Positions 1-9,191 of a DNA stretch of 12,498 nt are shown piece after piece. Every line of letters starts with the position of its first letter. The stretch's first letter is position 1. The notes beneath the pieces were generated by a model. It searched no databases. It was not told the DNA's origin and was given only the letters and a program-made list of their open reading frames with translations. A program made the translations under genes and the position numbers. Source of the DNA: an uncultured Mycoplasmataceae bacterium (lineage in GTDB: Bacteria; Bacillota_I; Bacilli_A; Mycoplasmatales; Mycoplasmoidaceae); assembly GCA_949283985.1 (NCBI GenBank), contig CASDUM010000014.1:1-12498 (forward strand). The letters are read 5' to 3'.

Positions 1-324
1 AATAGTTCCATTCATTTTATATATTATTACAGTAGCTGAAGTATTTTTTGCTAATTCATATACTTTGTTCTTAGCTTCTTCTTTAGTTTTAACTACTGCT
101 GAAACTTTTGCTGCATTACCTCTTTTAATTTCTCATCCGACTTTTTTACCATTTTCTTCTCTCATAGTTAAATAGTAAATATTTGTCGGTTGTTTTTTTG
201 GTTTTTCTTCTACCTTTAGATTTTTATTTTTCTTCTTTAATTTTTCTGTCTTTTTTAATTCTTTTGCTTTTTTCTTTTCTAATTTTTTTTGCTCTTTTAT
301 CTTTTTCTTTTCTTCTCTTGTCAT
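1..324 (-). CDS. DUF2188-type small basic protein, C-terminus beyond window edge
   Basis: Partial gene; 108 codons are visible and the frame is still open at the window edge. The first ~45 residues are almost entirely Lys/Glu (KKKIKEQKKLEKKKAKELKK and on), probably a charged helix or nucleic-acid-contacting arm. A segment starting TNIYYLTMREENGKKVGW then matches the pattern of DUF2188 domains: an aromatic strand, a Gly-Trp followed by a Lys/Arg-rich strand and Gly-Asn-Ala-Ala, a helix rich in KEEA, and a final hydrophobic strand (ATVIIYKMNG). The Trp of GW is a TGA codon at 133-135, so the standard code would stop there. The ATG lies one base after the gpmI stop, and an AAGGA motif inside gpmI precedes it by 8 bases, so it is the last gene seen of the tpiA-gpmI unit. 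The biochemical role of DUF2188 proteins is unknown to me; the family assignment comes from pattern only. Confidence 0.75.
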
Positions 325-325
325 T

Positions 326-1846
326 TTAATTTTCCTTCTTTAATAGCGATTTCCCTGCCATTTCAATTGGTTTTTCTAGATTCATATATTCTAAAATTGT
401 TGGAGCAATATCTGCTAAACTTCCATTTGGTACTAATTTAACTTCTTTATCAGTCACTATTAATGGAACTTTATTAGTTGTGTGTGACGTAACTATATTA
501 TTGTTTTCGTCTAGCATTACTTCTGCATTTCCATGATCAGCAGTAATAAACATTGTTCCGCCAATTTTTTCCATTTCCTCAAAAATCACTTTTATCATTT
601 CATCTAAATATTCAATTGCTTCTTTTGTGGCTTTAAAATCACCTGTGTGACCAACCATATCAGGATTTGCAAAATTTAATATTATTAAATCAAATTCTTT
701 TAATCTTGAAATTAATTCATTTGTTATTTTAGTTGCAGACATTTTTGGAGTTTCTTTGTAATTTTCAACTTTTGGAGAATCAACTAAAACTTTTTCTTCA
801 TTAGTGAAATCAATTTCAACACCACCATCCATAAAAAATGTTACATGTGCGTATTTTTCTGTTTCAGCAATTCTTAATTGTCTCATGTTATTTTTTGAAA
901 TTATTTCACCTAAAGTATTTTTTATTTCTTCTGGTGGAAATAATATTGAAGAAGGTTTTATTCCTTCGTATGCCATCATAATTGCTAGATAAATATTATT
1001 TTTTCTTCCATTTTCTGGATTGTAATCATAATAATCAGAACCAAATATTAAATGAGACAATTCTCTTGCTCTGTCAGGTCTAAAGTTCGCAAATAAAACA
1101 ACATCATTGTCATCAAGTTTATAATTATCAATGTCATTAATTGAAGCAGGAATAATAAATTCATCAAGAATATCTTTTTCATATTGAGAATTAATATAGT
1201 CAATGATGTTTGTAAATTTATTTTCAGTTTTACCTAATAAGTTATTGTATTCTTTTTCAACTCTTTCTCATCTTTTATCTCTATCCATAGCATAGAATCT
1301 TCCAGAAATTGTAGCAAGCTTTGCACCAGTTTCATTACATGTATTTAATAATTTATTTATTGATTCTAAACATGATTTTGGACTGACATCTCTACCATCA
1401 GTAATTGAGTGAACAACAACATTTTTAGTAAATGAACAACATATTTTAATTAATTCTAAAATATGATTTTCATGAGAATGTACGCCTCCAGGAGAAGTTA
1501 AGCCAATAATATGTATTTTTGAATTATTTTTATTAGCATGATCTATTGCATCTAGTAGTGCTTTATTGTTTTTTAACTCATTATCTTCAATAGCCTTATT
1601 TATTCTTGACAAACCAGTATAAACTACTCTACCAGCGCCAATAGTTAAATGTCCAACTTCTGAATTTCCTATTTGTCCTTCAGGAAGACCTACATATTTG
1701 CCTGAAGCTTCTAGAACTGAACTAGGATATTTTTCAATAAGCATGTCAATATTTGGTTTACTTGACATAAATATTGCATTTTTTTCGTTATTTTGGCCGA
1801 TTCCATATCCATCTAAAATAGCAAGTAAAATTGGTTTTTTATTCAT
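326..1846 (-). CDS. gpmI: 2,3-bisphosphoglycerate-independent phosphoglycerate mutase
   Basis: Interconverts 3- and 2-phosphoglycerate in the cytosol (lower glycolysis), using two Mn ions and a phosphoserine intermediate. The 506 residues match the usual ~510 of the family. Visible are the metal-binding Asp12 in AILDGYG, the catalytic Ser62 in GNSEVGH, the His123 loop GGVHSHENH, the ITDGRD segment near 148-153, the NFANPDMVGHTG metal motif, and ITADHGNAEV with the later SHTTNKVP near the C-terminus. A TGA in DKRWERVEKEY near 1267 is Trp, not a break. The start ATG overlaps the tpiA stop by one base (TAATG), which argues for translational coupling with triosephosphate isomerase. The DUF2188 gene follows one base after its stop. 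All catalytic motifs are present, so the gene should be active. Confidence 0.97.
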
Positions 1847-2607
1847 TAGTTAATCCCTCTTACAAGTTTCATAAAGTCAGAAGCAATTAAAGATGCACCC
1901 CCAACTAATGCACCATCAATGTCATTATTTGATAGGTATTCTTTAACATTAGTAGTATTTACTGATCCACCATATAAAATTTTAGTTTCACTTGCAACTT
2001 CATCATTATATAATTCTCTAATTTTATTTCTTATAAATTCACACATCTCTTGCGCATCTTGTGAACTAGCACTTTTACCAGTACCGATTGCTCAAACAGG
2101 TTCATATGCTATTACAATTTTCATAGCTTTCTCACTATCTATATTAGAGTATGCTTTTTCAATTTGATTAGAAACTATTTCAAAATGTTTTGATTCTTCT
2201 CTTTCGTTTAATAATTCACCAACACATAAAATTGGAATCATATCATTATCTACTAATGATTTAACTTTTTTATTAACTGTTTCATCTGTTTCACCAAAAA
2301 ATTGTCTTCTTTCAGAATGGCCAATAATTGATCAATTAATGCCGCATTCTTTTATTTGAGATCAAGAATCATTACCAGTGAACGCACCTTTTGCATCTCA
2401 ATGAGCATCCTGAGATGAAATGATAACATTGTCAAATCCTTTCAATAAGTATTTAACTAGTACTATATTAATTGATGATGGCGCAATACCAAAATCACAA
2501 TTAATATCTCCTTTATTGATTTCATCTTTTAATTCATTTATATATTCTTTTATTTCTATTGGATTTTTATTCATTTTTCAATTACCAATAATTAATTTCT
2601 TTTTCAT
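1846..2607 (-). CDS. tpiA: Triosephosphate isomerase
   Basis: Interconverts dihydroxyacetone phosphate and glyceraldehyde-3-phosphate. The 253-residue protein is the normal length for this TIM barrel. Catalytic residues are visible: Lys11 in IIGNWKMN, His97 in IIGHSERR, and Glu169 in AYEPVWAIGTG. The C-terminal phosphate-binding segments YGGSVN and GALVGGASL are also present. Six TGA codons fall at expected or plausible Trp positions (GNWKM, AHWDAK, DSWSQ, INWSII, PVWAI). The start is supported by GGAG placed 6 bases before ATG. One oddity is that loop 3 reads AFTGNDSW where most bacterial TIMs have TGE(V/I)S, so the usual Glu is Asn79. Its stop overlaps the gpmI start, giving a two-gene glycolytic unit. 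A promoter-like sequence lies in the 67-bp gap after metG. Confidence 0.97.
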
Positions 2608-2635
2608 ATTTTTCTCCATTTATTATTTTAATTTT

Positions 2636-2664
2636 ATTATATTTTATTAAACTATATTAGTTAA
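2636..2664 (-). promoter_or_regulatory. Candidate promoter for tpiA-gpmI
   Basis: On the minus strand, TTAACT (2659-2664) is separated by 17 bases from a perfect TATAAT (2636-2641). That would start transcription about 20 bases before the tpiA ATG. It lies in the only gap of the minus-strand housekeeping block. Such matches are common in AT-rich DNA, so tpiA may also be read from the rarA-metG transcript. No clear terminator sits in the gap. Confidence 0.45.
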
Positions 2665-2674
2665 ATTATTTAAT

Positions 2675-4207
2675 CTACTTACTTATAATTCTTTGAAAAA
2701 TAGGTGAACTTTCTTCTAACATATTATTTTCATTTTTCAAAATTTGTCTTTCTAAATTAAGACAAAAATCATTTAAATTAAATTTCATTTGCTTTGTTGC
2801 AATTAGTGTAGCATCATTTAAAATTGGTGATAAATATCATACAACTAATTGTGCAGCATAGTATATTAAATTAATAAAATCTTGAACTTCTTCTATTCTT
2901 TCTTCTTTGATTAAAGCTCATGGTTTCAATTCTTCAACATACAGGTTTATTTGATCTTCAAATAATACAACATAGTTAACAATTTCATTAACATCTAATG
3001 AATTAATTTTATCTTCAATGCCAACAATGAAATCAATAATTTTTTTATGAAATGTTTTATTTATTTCATTATCAACCCCAATGTATTTAGGTATTTTATT
3101 ATCAAAATATTTTTTAGTCATACCTAAAACTCTAGAAATTATATTTCCATACCTATTTGCTAAATCAGAATTGTAGCAATTTTCTAATAATTCAATATCA
3201 TATATTGAATCATTTTTAATTGATACTTCTTTCATTGAATAATATCTTACAACATCAGATCCATATTTATCAATTAACTCAAATGGATTAATAACATTTC
3301 CTAATGATTTTGACATCTTACCCTCCTTAGTAACTATTCATCCATGAGAAATAATTTTAGATGGCTTTGGAAGATTTAACATTTCTAAAAATATTGGTCA
3401 ATAAATGCAATGAAATCTTGTTATTTCTTTTGATAATAAATGAACTTTTTCAGTTTCATCATCTCAAAATTCATCAAATACATTATTTATTTTTAAAGCT
3501 GAAATATAATTAAATAATGCATCTAATCAAACATAAATAACATGTTTGTCATTTATTGGGACTTTTATACCTCAGTCAAAAGTTGTTCTTGAAATAGATA
3601 AATCAGTAAAGTTATCATTTAGGAAATTGGAAAGTAGTTCATTAATTCTATTTTTAGGATAAACTACATCATTATTATTCAAAAAATTAATCACTCAATT
3701 TTTAAATTCAGAAACTTTTAAGAAGTATGATTCTTCATTTTTATCTATTAAACTATGTCCATGTTGACAAACTTTTTGTCCATCTTTCTCTTTTATTTCG
3801 CTTTCAAGAATATTTTCTTCACATGAAACACAGTATTTACTTTTTCAAACATCTAAATAAATATATCCTTTTTCATATAGTTCATTAAATATTTTTTGAA
3901 TAAATTCTTTATGTTTGTCATTGCTTGTTCTAATGAAGTAATCATAGTTAATATTTAATTTCTTTCACAATTCTTGAAATATTTTTGCATTATTGTTAAT
4001 CATATCTATACACGAGATATTATTCTTCTTTGCGACTTCTTCTATTTTTTGTCCGTGTTCATCCATTCCAGTTAAAAAATAGGTTTTATATCCTATTAAT
4101 TTTTTATATTTTGCAAGAACATCTGCCATAATTGTAGTATTAGCATGACCAATATGAGGATTTCCTGATGAATAATATATTGGTGTTGTTATGTAAAATT
4201 TTTTCAT
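2675..4207 (-). CDS. metG: Methionyl-tRNA synthetase
   Basis: Class I aminoacyl-tRNA synthetase that charges tRNA-Met. The 510-residue protein is of the short type without the C-terminal dimerisation/tRNA-binding domain found in many bacterial MetRS. The HIGH signature is PHIGH (residues 17-21) and the KMSKS loop is GKMSKSLGN (297-301 for KMSKS). A zinc-knuckle insertion is visible as CVSC (Cys126, Cys129) followed by Cys147 in VCQHGH. SHGWIVTKEG precedes KMSKS, as is typical, and a helical anticodon-binding domain follows (ENCYNSDLANRYGN, YVEELKPWALIKE). Many Trp residues are TGA-encoded, so under the standard code the gene looks fragmented. Its ATG directly follows the rarA stop (TAAATG) and its GGAG ribosome-binding site lies inside the rarA 3' end, so the two genes are probably coupled. 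Confidence 0.97.
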
Positions 4208-5449
4208 TTATTCTCCTTTTATTTTTCTTCAATTATTTACTAATTTAGTTTCCATATTATCTTCTAATTTTGGTTCATAATATTTTTTGTTTTTTAATTC
4301 TTTTGGTAAATATTCTTGCTTTACTCAAGAATTTTTATAATCGTGTGGGTATAAATATTCTCCATGATTAAATTTACTAAATGATTTATAGCTTCTATCT
4401 CTAATGTGTTCAGGAACTTTATAAATATTGCCATTATCATTATCATATATTGCTTCATTTATTGCTTTATATGATGAATTCGATTTTGCGCTTAAACACA
4501 TTTCGATTACAATTGTCGCCAGAATTTGATTAGCTTCTGGAAACCCAACCTCTTCAGCTGCTTTTAAACCTAAATAAACTCTTGGTGGCAAACCTGGATT
4601 TGCTAATCCTATATCTTCATAAGCACAAGCTATTAATCTACGTTTTATTGAAATTAAATCTCCTGATTTAATTAATCTAGATAAATAATATATTGCAGCA
4701 TTTGGGTCTGAACCTCTAATTGATTTATGTAATGCAGATTTTAAATCATGTAATTCATCGCCATGTTTAGCTAAATATGAATATGAATCTCCTAATATTT
4801 TATTTAAATATTTTTCTTCAATTTTTTTAGAACCGTATAAAGAATAAATTATTGATAATATATTTAATGATCTTCTTAAATCGCCACCTGTGGTTTCAAC
4901 GATTGACTCAATCAAATCATTATTAATATTCATATTTTTTTTTTCAGAAAACTTTGTAAGAAATTCAATCATATCATCTTTCGATATTTGTTCTAGTTTA
5001 AGAATTTGACATCTACTTCTTACAGCTGGGTTAATTACAAAAAAAGGGTTTTCTGTGGTGGTTGCAAAGATAACTATTTTATTTTTTTCTAAATATTGCA
5101 ACAATATATCTTGCTTGTCTTTATTCATTCTATGAATTTCATCAATTATAATAACTGAAATTCCATCATATTTATCAAATTCATGAAGAATTTTATTTAA
5201 TTCATTTTTCGTTGAAATTGTAGGATTGTATATCTTATGGTTTACATTAAGTTCATTACAGATAACTCTAGCTAATGAAGATTTTCCTATCCCTGGATAA
5301 CCATAAAAAATTATAGAAAATATCTTGTTGTTATCTATCATTTTTTTAATGATACCATCACCTGTAATTAAATTCTTTTGACCAATAATATCAGATAGTT
5401 TTTTTGGTAAATATTCAAAACTAAGTAAACTATTATTTATTTTGGACAT
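4208..5449 (-). CDS. rarA: RarA/MgsA-type replication-associated AAA+ ATPase
   Basis: AAA+ ATPase of the clamp-loader-like RarA (MgsA, WRNIP1) family, which acts at stalled replication forks. The length is 413 residues against the family's usual ~420. The AAA+ core shows Walker A GYPGIGKS (50-57), Walker B IIIDEIHR (100-107), sensor 1 ATTTENP (129-135), the arginine finger in RSRC (144-147), and sensor 2 GGDLRRSLN (~188-196). The C-terminal domain carries the RarA hallmarks YEDIGLANP and YPHDY...WVKQEYLP. The Trp of the latter is TGA, so the standard code would cut off the last 39 residues. The start is supported by GAGG four bases before ATG. The gene diverges from the helicase gene and is followed immediately by metG. 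RuvB and DnaX are excluded by the C-terminal motifs. Confidence 0.94.
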
Positions 5450-5474
5450 ACAACCTCATAAATACACTATAAAA

Positions 5475-5504
5475 ATTATAAAATAATATCATTAATAAAG
5501 TTAA
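5475..5504 (-). promoter_or_regulatory. Candidate promoter for rarA-metG
   Basis: On the minus strand, TTAACT (5499-5504), an 18-base spacer and TATAAT (5475-5480) lie ~25 bases before the rarA ATG. The same -35-like hexamer and TATAAT occur before tpiA. The element sits back to back with the helicase promoter in a 90-bp divergent region. Confidence 0.5.
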
Positions 5505-5512
5505 ATATTTAG

Positions 5513-5534
5513 TATAATTTATACCATGTAAGGA
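5513..5534 (+). promoter_or_regulatory. -10 box and ribosome-binding site of the helicase gene
   Basis: A perfect TATAAT at 5513-5518 is followed by AAGGA at 5530-5534, five bases before the ATG at 5540. The -35 region is poor (around 5489-5496) and would overlap the rarA -35, so the two divergent promoters may compete. Confidence 0.5.
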
Positions 5535-5539
5535 ATGGC

Positions 5540-6763
5540 ATGAATTTTAAAAGTTTAAATATAAATCATAGACTAATCGAGAATATTTCAAGAATCGGAA
5601 TTAAAGAACCCACAGAAATACAATTAAAAGCAATTCCTTTAGTTCTTGAAGGTAAAAATATTATTGCAAAATCTCAAACAGGTTCTGGAAAAACATTAGC
5701 TTTTTCAATACCTATTATACAAAAAATATTAGAAGAAAAAACTAGAGCAATGATAATTGCACCAACTAGAGATCTAGCCAATCAAATATTTGAAAATATA
5801 AAAAATTTCACAAAAGGAACAGATATAAAATCTGAAATTTTCTTTGGTGGTGTTGGGTATGATAGACAAATAAAAATGCTAGGTAAAGGTGTAGATATTA
5901 TAGTTGGAACGCCAGGAAGAATACTAGATCTATCTAGAAATAAATTTATGAATATTGAACATATTGACTATCTGGTTATTGATGAAGCAGATGAATTATT
6001 AGATATGGGTTTTATTGAAAATATAAAAAAAATTGTTAAGCAATTAAAAAATAGAAAACAATCGTTATTATTTTCTGCAACAATTAACGATAAAGTTAAG
6101 AAACTTATTAACTTCATAATGCATGAATATGAAGAAATAAATGTTAAATCTAAAAAAGATATAAGTCAATCAATCGAACAAATTGCTTATGTTGTTTCTC
6201 AAAGCAATAAATTCGACTTAATACTTGAGTTATTAAATAAATATCGCGGACAAGCAATTATTTTTACAAGAAAAAAAGAAGAAGCAAAAAGATTAACTTA
6301 TAATTTATCAAAGAAAAAAATAAAAGTTGAAGCTCTTCATTCAGACAGAAAACAAAGCGCAAGAATGAATGCTCTTAAACGTTTTAGAAATTATGAAGTT
6401 GATGTATTAGTTTCAACAAATGTAGCCGCAAGAGGAATTGATATAAAAGAATTGCCTTTAGTTATTAACTACAATCTTCCAGATGATAATGATTCATACA
6501 TACATAGAATAGGTAGAACAGGAAGGGCAGGTTCAAATGGCGTAGCAATATCGTTTATTAGTAAAAGTGATTTAGAAAAAATTAAAACTTTTGAAAAAAT
6601 AACAAAGTCAAAAATTAAAATTATAAATGATAAAAAATACACACAAAAGGAACAAAGTAATAATGATAAATTGGTAAATATTAATTTAAAAAAAATAGAA
6701 AATAAAAATAATTATAGAAAGAGCAAAAATAAGAATCTTATTCTAAAGAAAAAGAAAAGGTAA
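5540..6763 (+). CDS. DEAD-box ATP-dependent RNA helicase
   Basis: Unwinds RNA duplexes, likely in ribosome assembly or mRNA turnover. The 407-residue protein has all the helicase motifs in order: Q motif GIKEPTEIQ (20-28), motif I AKSQTGSGKT (43-52), Ia APTRDLA (74-80, with Asp in place of the usual Glu), Ib TPGR (124-127), II DEAD (148-151), III SAT (179-181), V STNVAARGID (292-301) and VI HRIGRTGR (322-329). The last ~45 residues form a Lys/Asn-rich basic tail ending KKKKR, suited to RNA binding. No extra folded RNA-binding domain such as the DbpA type is visible. It resembles CshA/RhlE/DeaD enzymes, but the tail is too short and simple to choose between them. It is the only gene in the left half on the plus strand, is probably monocistronic, and has a strong terminator 3 bases after its stop. 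Confidence 0.95.
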   Translation: MNFKSLNINHRLIENISRIGIKEPTEIQLKAIPLVLEGKNIIAKSQTGSGKTLAFSIPIIQKILEEKTRAMIIAPTRDLANQIFENIKNFTKGTDIKSEIFFGGVGYDRQIKMLGKGVDIIVGTPGRILDLSRNKFMNIEHIDYLVIDEADELLDMGFIENIKKIVKQLKNRKQSLLFSATINDKVKKLINFIMHEYEEINVKSKKDISQSIEQIAYVVSQSNKFDLILELLNKYRGQAIIFTRKKEEAKRLTYNLSKKKIKVEALHSDRKQSARMNALKRFRNYEVDVLVSTNVAARGIDIKELPLVINYNLPDDNDSYIHRIGRTGRAGSNGVAISFISKSDLEKIKTFEKITKSKIKIINDKKYTQKEQSNNDKLVNINLKKIENKNNYRKSKNKNLILKKKKR

Positions 6764-6766
6764 TAT

Positions 6767-6808
6767 AAAATATGAGAATGTCTTAAAATAAGTAATTCTC
6801 ATATTTTT
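6767..6808. terminator. Bidirectional intrinsic terminator
   Basis: A 13-bp perfect stem (6767-6779 with 6795-6807; core TATGAGAAT/ATTCTCATA) encloses a 15-base loop in which CTTA (6782-6785) and TAAG (6789-6792) can pair further. A T-run ends the right arm and an A-run begins the left arm, so it can stop the helicase transcript (plus) and the fruA/coiled-coil transcript (minus) arriving from the other side. Confidence 0.88.
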
Positions 6809-6818
6809 ATTAAGTGTA

Positions 6819-7018
6819 TTATATATTTCAACTATGTTTTCTGACTTCTGATTCAATGTTATCTAATCTCGATTCAACTTTCATAAGTCTCTTATCAATT
6901 TTATTAACTTTAAATTTAAGATTGGAAACATCTTTTTCAAGATTCTCAACTCTTGTTTTAATTTCGGAAACATCATCTTCAATGTTACCTAATTTCTATA
7001 AAATTAATTGATTTGTAG
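6819..7018 (-). pseudogene. Startless coiled-coil gene remnant
   Basis: On the minus strand an open frame encodes an unbroken heptad repeat starting LGNIEDDVSEIKTRVENLEK and ending ESEVRKHSWNI, with a TAA stop at 6819-6821. Hydrophobic residues alternate every 3 and 4 positions (I,V,I,V,L,V,L,V,I,L,V,L,I,V) over about seven heptads, as in a long parallel coiled coil. There is no in-frame ATG, GTG or TTG at its upstream end. Instead an in-frame TAG lies at 6996-6998, before which the same frame reads KKSTNQLIL. It begins just after the fruA stop and would be co-transcribed with fruA. The most likely reading is the 3' end of a decayed coiled-coil protein gene. Alternatives are a non-canonical ATT start, or a sequencing error that made TAG. 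Function unknown. Confidence 0.6.
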
Positions 7019-7027
7019 ATTTTTTTA

Positions 7028-9127
7028 TTAATAATTTAAATTTTTGTTATCTTTTTTAAATCATTTTGAAATTGTTTGAGCAAATTTTGAATCTTTTCCT
7101 CTAATCATTGTTGTAAACATAAATGCATGCAATAATGATCCAATTATGATAGCAACAGAGAATCAAAGAACTGAAACATATTCCATTCCTGGTTGTACAC
7201 CGCCTCCAAAGGTAGTAGGAATATCAATTCCTAATTTAATCAATTCTGTAATTGGTGCTTTTTCTCCAAGAACCAATGCAGTAATTGGACCACCTCACAT
7301 TCCTACATAACCTCCACAAAAGAATGCAAATGCTAATCCACCAGCAACCGCTGAAGCAACTATATTAGATATTAATACTTGTTTTGGTCTATTTACTGCA
7401 AAAGGAATTGCACCTTCAGAAATCCCAAAAAATCCTAATCCTAATGCAGATATTCCTTCAGCTTTTTCTTTTTCGGTAAATAATTTTCTACCAATAAAAG
7501 TAGCTAATGCACACCCTAATGGAGCAATTGGAATTGCTGCGGCAACAGCGCCCATTAATCTTGGATCGATTGGAATCAATGCTGTTGCAGTAGTTCCAGC
7601 TATTTTATTAACTGGTCCTCCCATATCAAAACCAATCATTGCCCCTAATAAACACCCCATTAGGAAATCTACACCCCTTATTTTTGATGCTTCAGCTATT
7701 CCATAAACTAAACCATTCATTAAAAATCCTAAAGGACCAGATAATAAGAAAATAAATGGGAAGACTAATACCGTTGAACAAACTACCGGAATAAAGATAA
7801 TTGGCATTATTGGAGTTATTAATTTATGAGTTTTTCAACTATTCACTCATTTTATTAAATATCCAGCCGCAAACCCCATCATGATTGCAGCAAACAATGA
7901 AAGTCCAACATTATTTACGCCATCCTTACTAGCATTCGGAAAGAAATAATCAATTTGTGGTATTCCATTCATACTATTTATATTTCACCAAAAATACATT
8001 CCTGAATTTGCTGCGGCATATGTGGAAATAAATGCAGGGGCAAATGCAGCTCTGCCTGCAATTGATTCTCCGATGAACCCTCCCATCATTGCTATAAATA
8101 CACCAAATCCAATTTCTGAAATTGTTTTTGCTATTAAAAACGCTGAATTTGATTTAAGAGATGGATCAGCAGTTAAAATAGAATTAAAAATTGCTCAAAT
8201 TATCCCTGAGAAAACAATGAATGGTATCATTCTAGAAACACCTGTTAATAAATGGCCCATAAAATCTTTCACTTTTGATGATTTAAATTCAGTTTGAGAT
8301 TTGTCTTTTATTTTAATTCCAGAATTTTGATTATATACTTCAGCATTTAATGAAGAGTTAATAACTTTTCCTGGATTTGAAATAGCGTCATTAGTTTTAA
8401 CTTTTAAAAGTTTTTTACCTTCAAACCTCTCTAAATCTATTCCAATATCAGCAGCAATTATGACTGCTTTAGCATTATCAATTTCTTCTTCACTTAATAC
8501 AAATTCTGGACCTTTTTGTCCCTGAGTTTCTATTTTTATTGATAAATTCAGTTTTTTACCCTCTTGTTCTAATGCATCTTTTGACATGTATGTATGAGCT
8601 ACACCAGTAGCACACGCAGATATACCAACAATGTCGAAACCTTTATTATCACTTAATTTTCTATTTACTTTATTTAAACTAATTGAATTAATTGTTTCAT
8701 TTATTAATTCAAGAATTTCTTTTTTATTTTTATAGTCCACTACTAATTTTCTAAATTGTTCATCTAAAAGCATAGTAGATATTTTACTTAATATGTCAAT
8801 ATGCAAGTTAGAAACTTTTGACTTTGGGATAAGCAAAGAAATTGCTGTAATAATTGGTTTATTATCTTCAGATTTTCATTTCAATTTATTTTTTGAAATC
8901 GAAACAATTATTGCAGGTTCTTTAATTTCTTTTAATTGAGCATGTGGTATTGCAACATGATCTTGAAAACCTGTAGTCATAAGTTCTTCTCTATCAACAA
9001 AAGCATTATAAAGAATATTAATATTTTTTGCATCAATTATTTTTTTCTTTGATGCTTCTATTGAAATATGTTTAAGACATTGATTTCTAGTTTTAGAATT
9101 ATCATCTTTAACAACATAAACCTTCAT
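7028..9127 (-). CDS. fruA: PTS fructose-type transporter, EIIA-EIIB-EIIC fusion
   Basis: Membrane permease that imports a sugar, probably fructose, and phosphorylates it with phosphate passed from HPr. It has 699 residues in the order A-B-C. EIIA-Fru (~1-150) has the phospho-His62 in HVAIPHAQ. EIIB-Fru (~163-260) has phospho-Cys172 in VGISACATGVAHTYM. EIIC (~275-690) is a multi-helix domain with GFDMGGPVNK (499-508) and the substrate motif FGISEGAIPFA (567-577). TGA codons encode several Trp, so the standard code splits it into three pieces. The start has AAAGGAG five bases before ATG. No fruK (1-phosphofructokinase) or DeoR-type regulator is adjacent, so fructose is assigned by domain family only; mannose-type or mannosylglycerate-type substrates remain possible. 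It follows ptsG but is separated from it by a terminator. Confidence 0.93.
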
Positions 9128-9143
9128 ATTTTCTCCTTTCTAT

Positions 9144-9161
9144 CTTATATATATAAGTATA
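9144..9161 (-). promoter_or_regulatory. Candidate fruA -10 box overlapping a 14-bp palindrome
   Basis: On the minus strand, TATACT (9156-9161) could be the fruA -10. It overlaps the perfect palindrome CTTATATATATAAG (9144-9157), which extends as CTAT/ATAG with a one-base bulge. This sits between the -10 and the ribosome-binding site, the classic place for a repressor operator or a leader hairpin. The composition is nearly all A/T and the -35 is poor, so chance is a real alternative. Confidence 0.35.
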
Positions 9162-9191
9162 GATATATTTTTGGACCTTAATTTGTTATAT

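Noticed and set aside
804..992. Plus-strand open frame inside gpmI
   Set aside because: It lies antisense to well-conserved gpmI coding sequence, and has no ribosome-binding site or recognisable protein pattern.
326..1846. Apparent split or frameshifted gpmI, and likewise metG, fruA and ptsG
   Set aside because: All pieces are in the same frame and are separated only by TGA codons at Trp positions. With the mollicute code they are intact genes.
1919..2650. Two plus-strand open frames opposite tpiA
   Set aside because: They are antisense shadows of tpiA; the hydrophobic, Phe/Ile/Ser-rich composition is what AT-rich reverse strands give.
6814..7011. Plus-strand 65-residue open frame, hydrophobic and Leu/Ser-rich
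   Set aside because: It is the reverse strand of the coiled-coil remnant, whose perfect heptads on the minus strand are far more convincing. No ribosome-binding site precedes it.
8022..8297. Plus-strand open frame inside fruA, and similar ones at 9294-9539 and 10735-10968 inside ptsG
   Set aside because: All are antisense to conserved PTS domains and lack translation signals.
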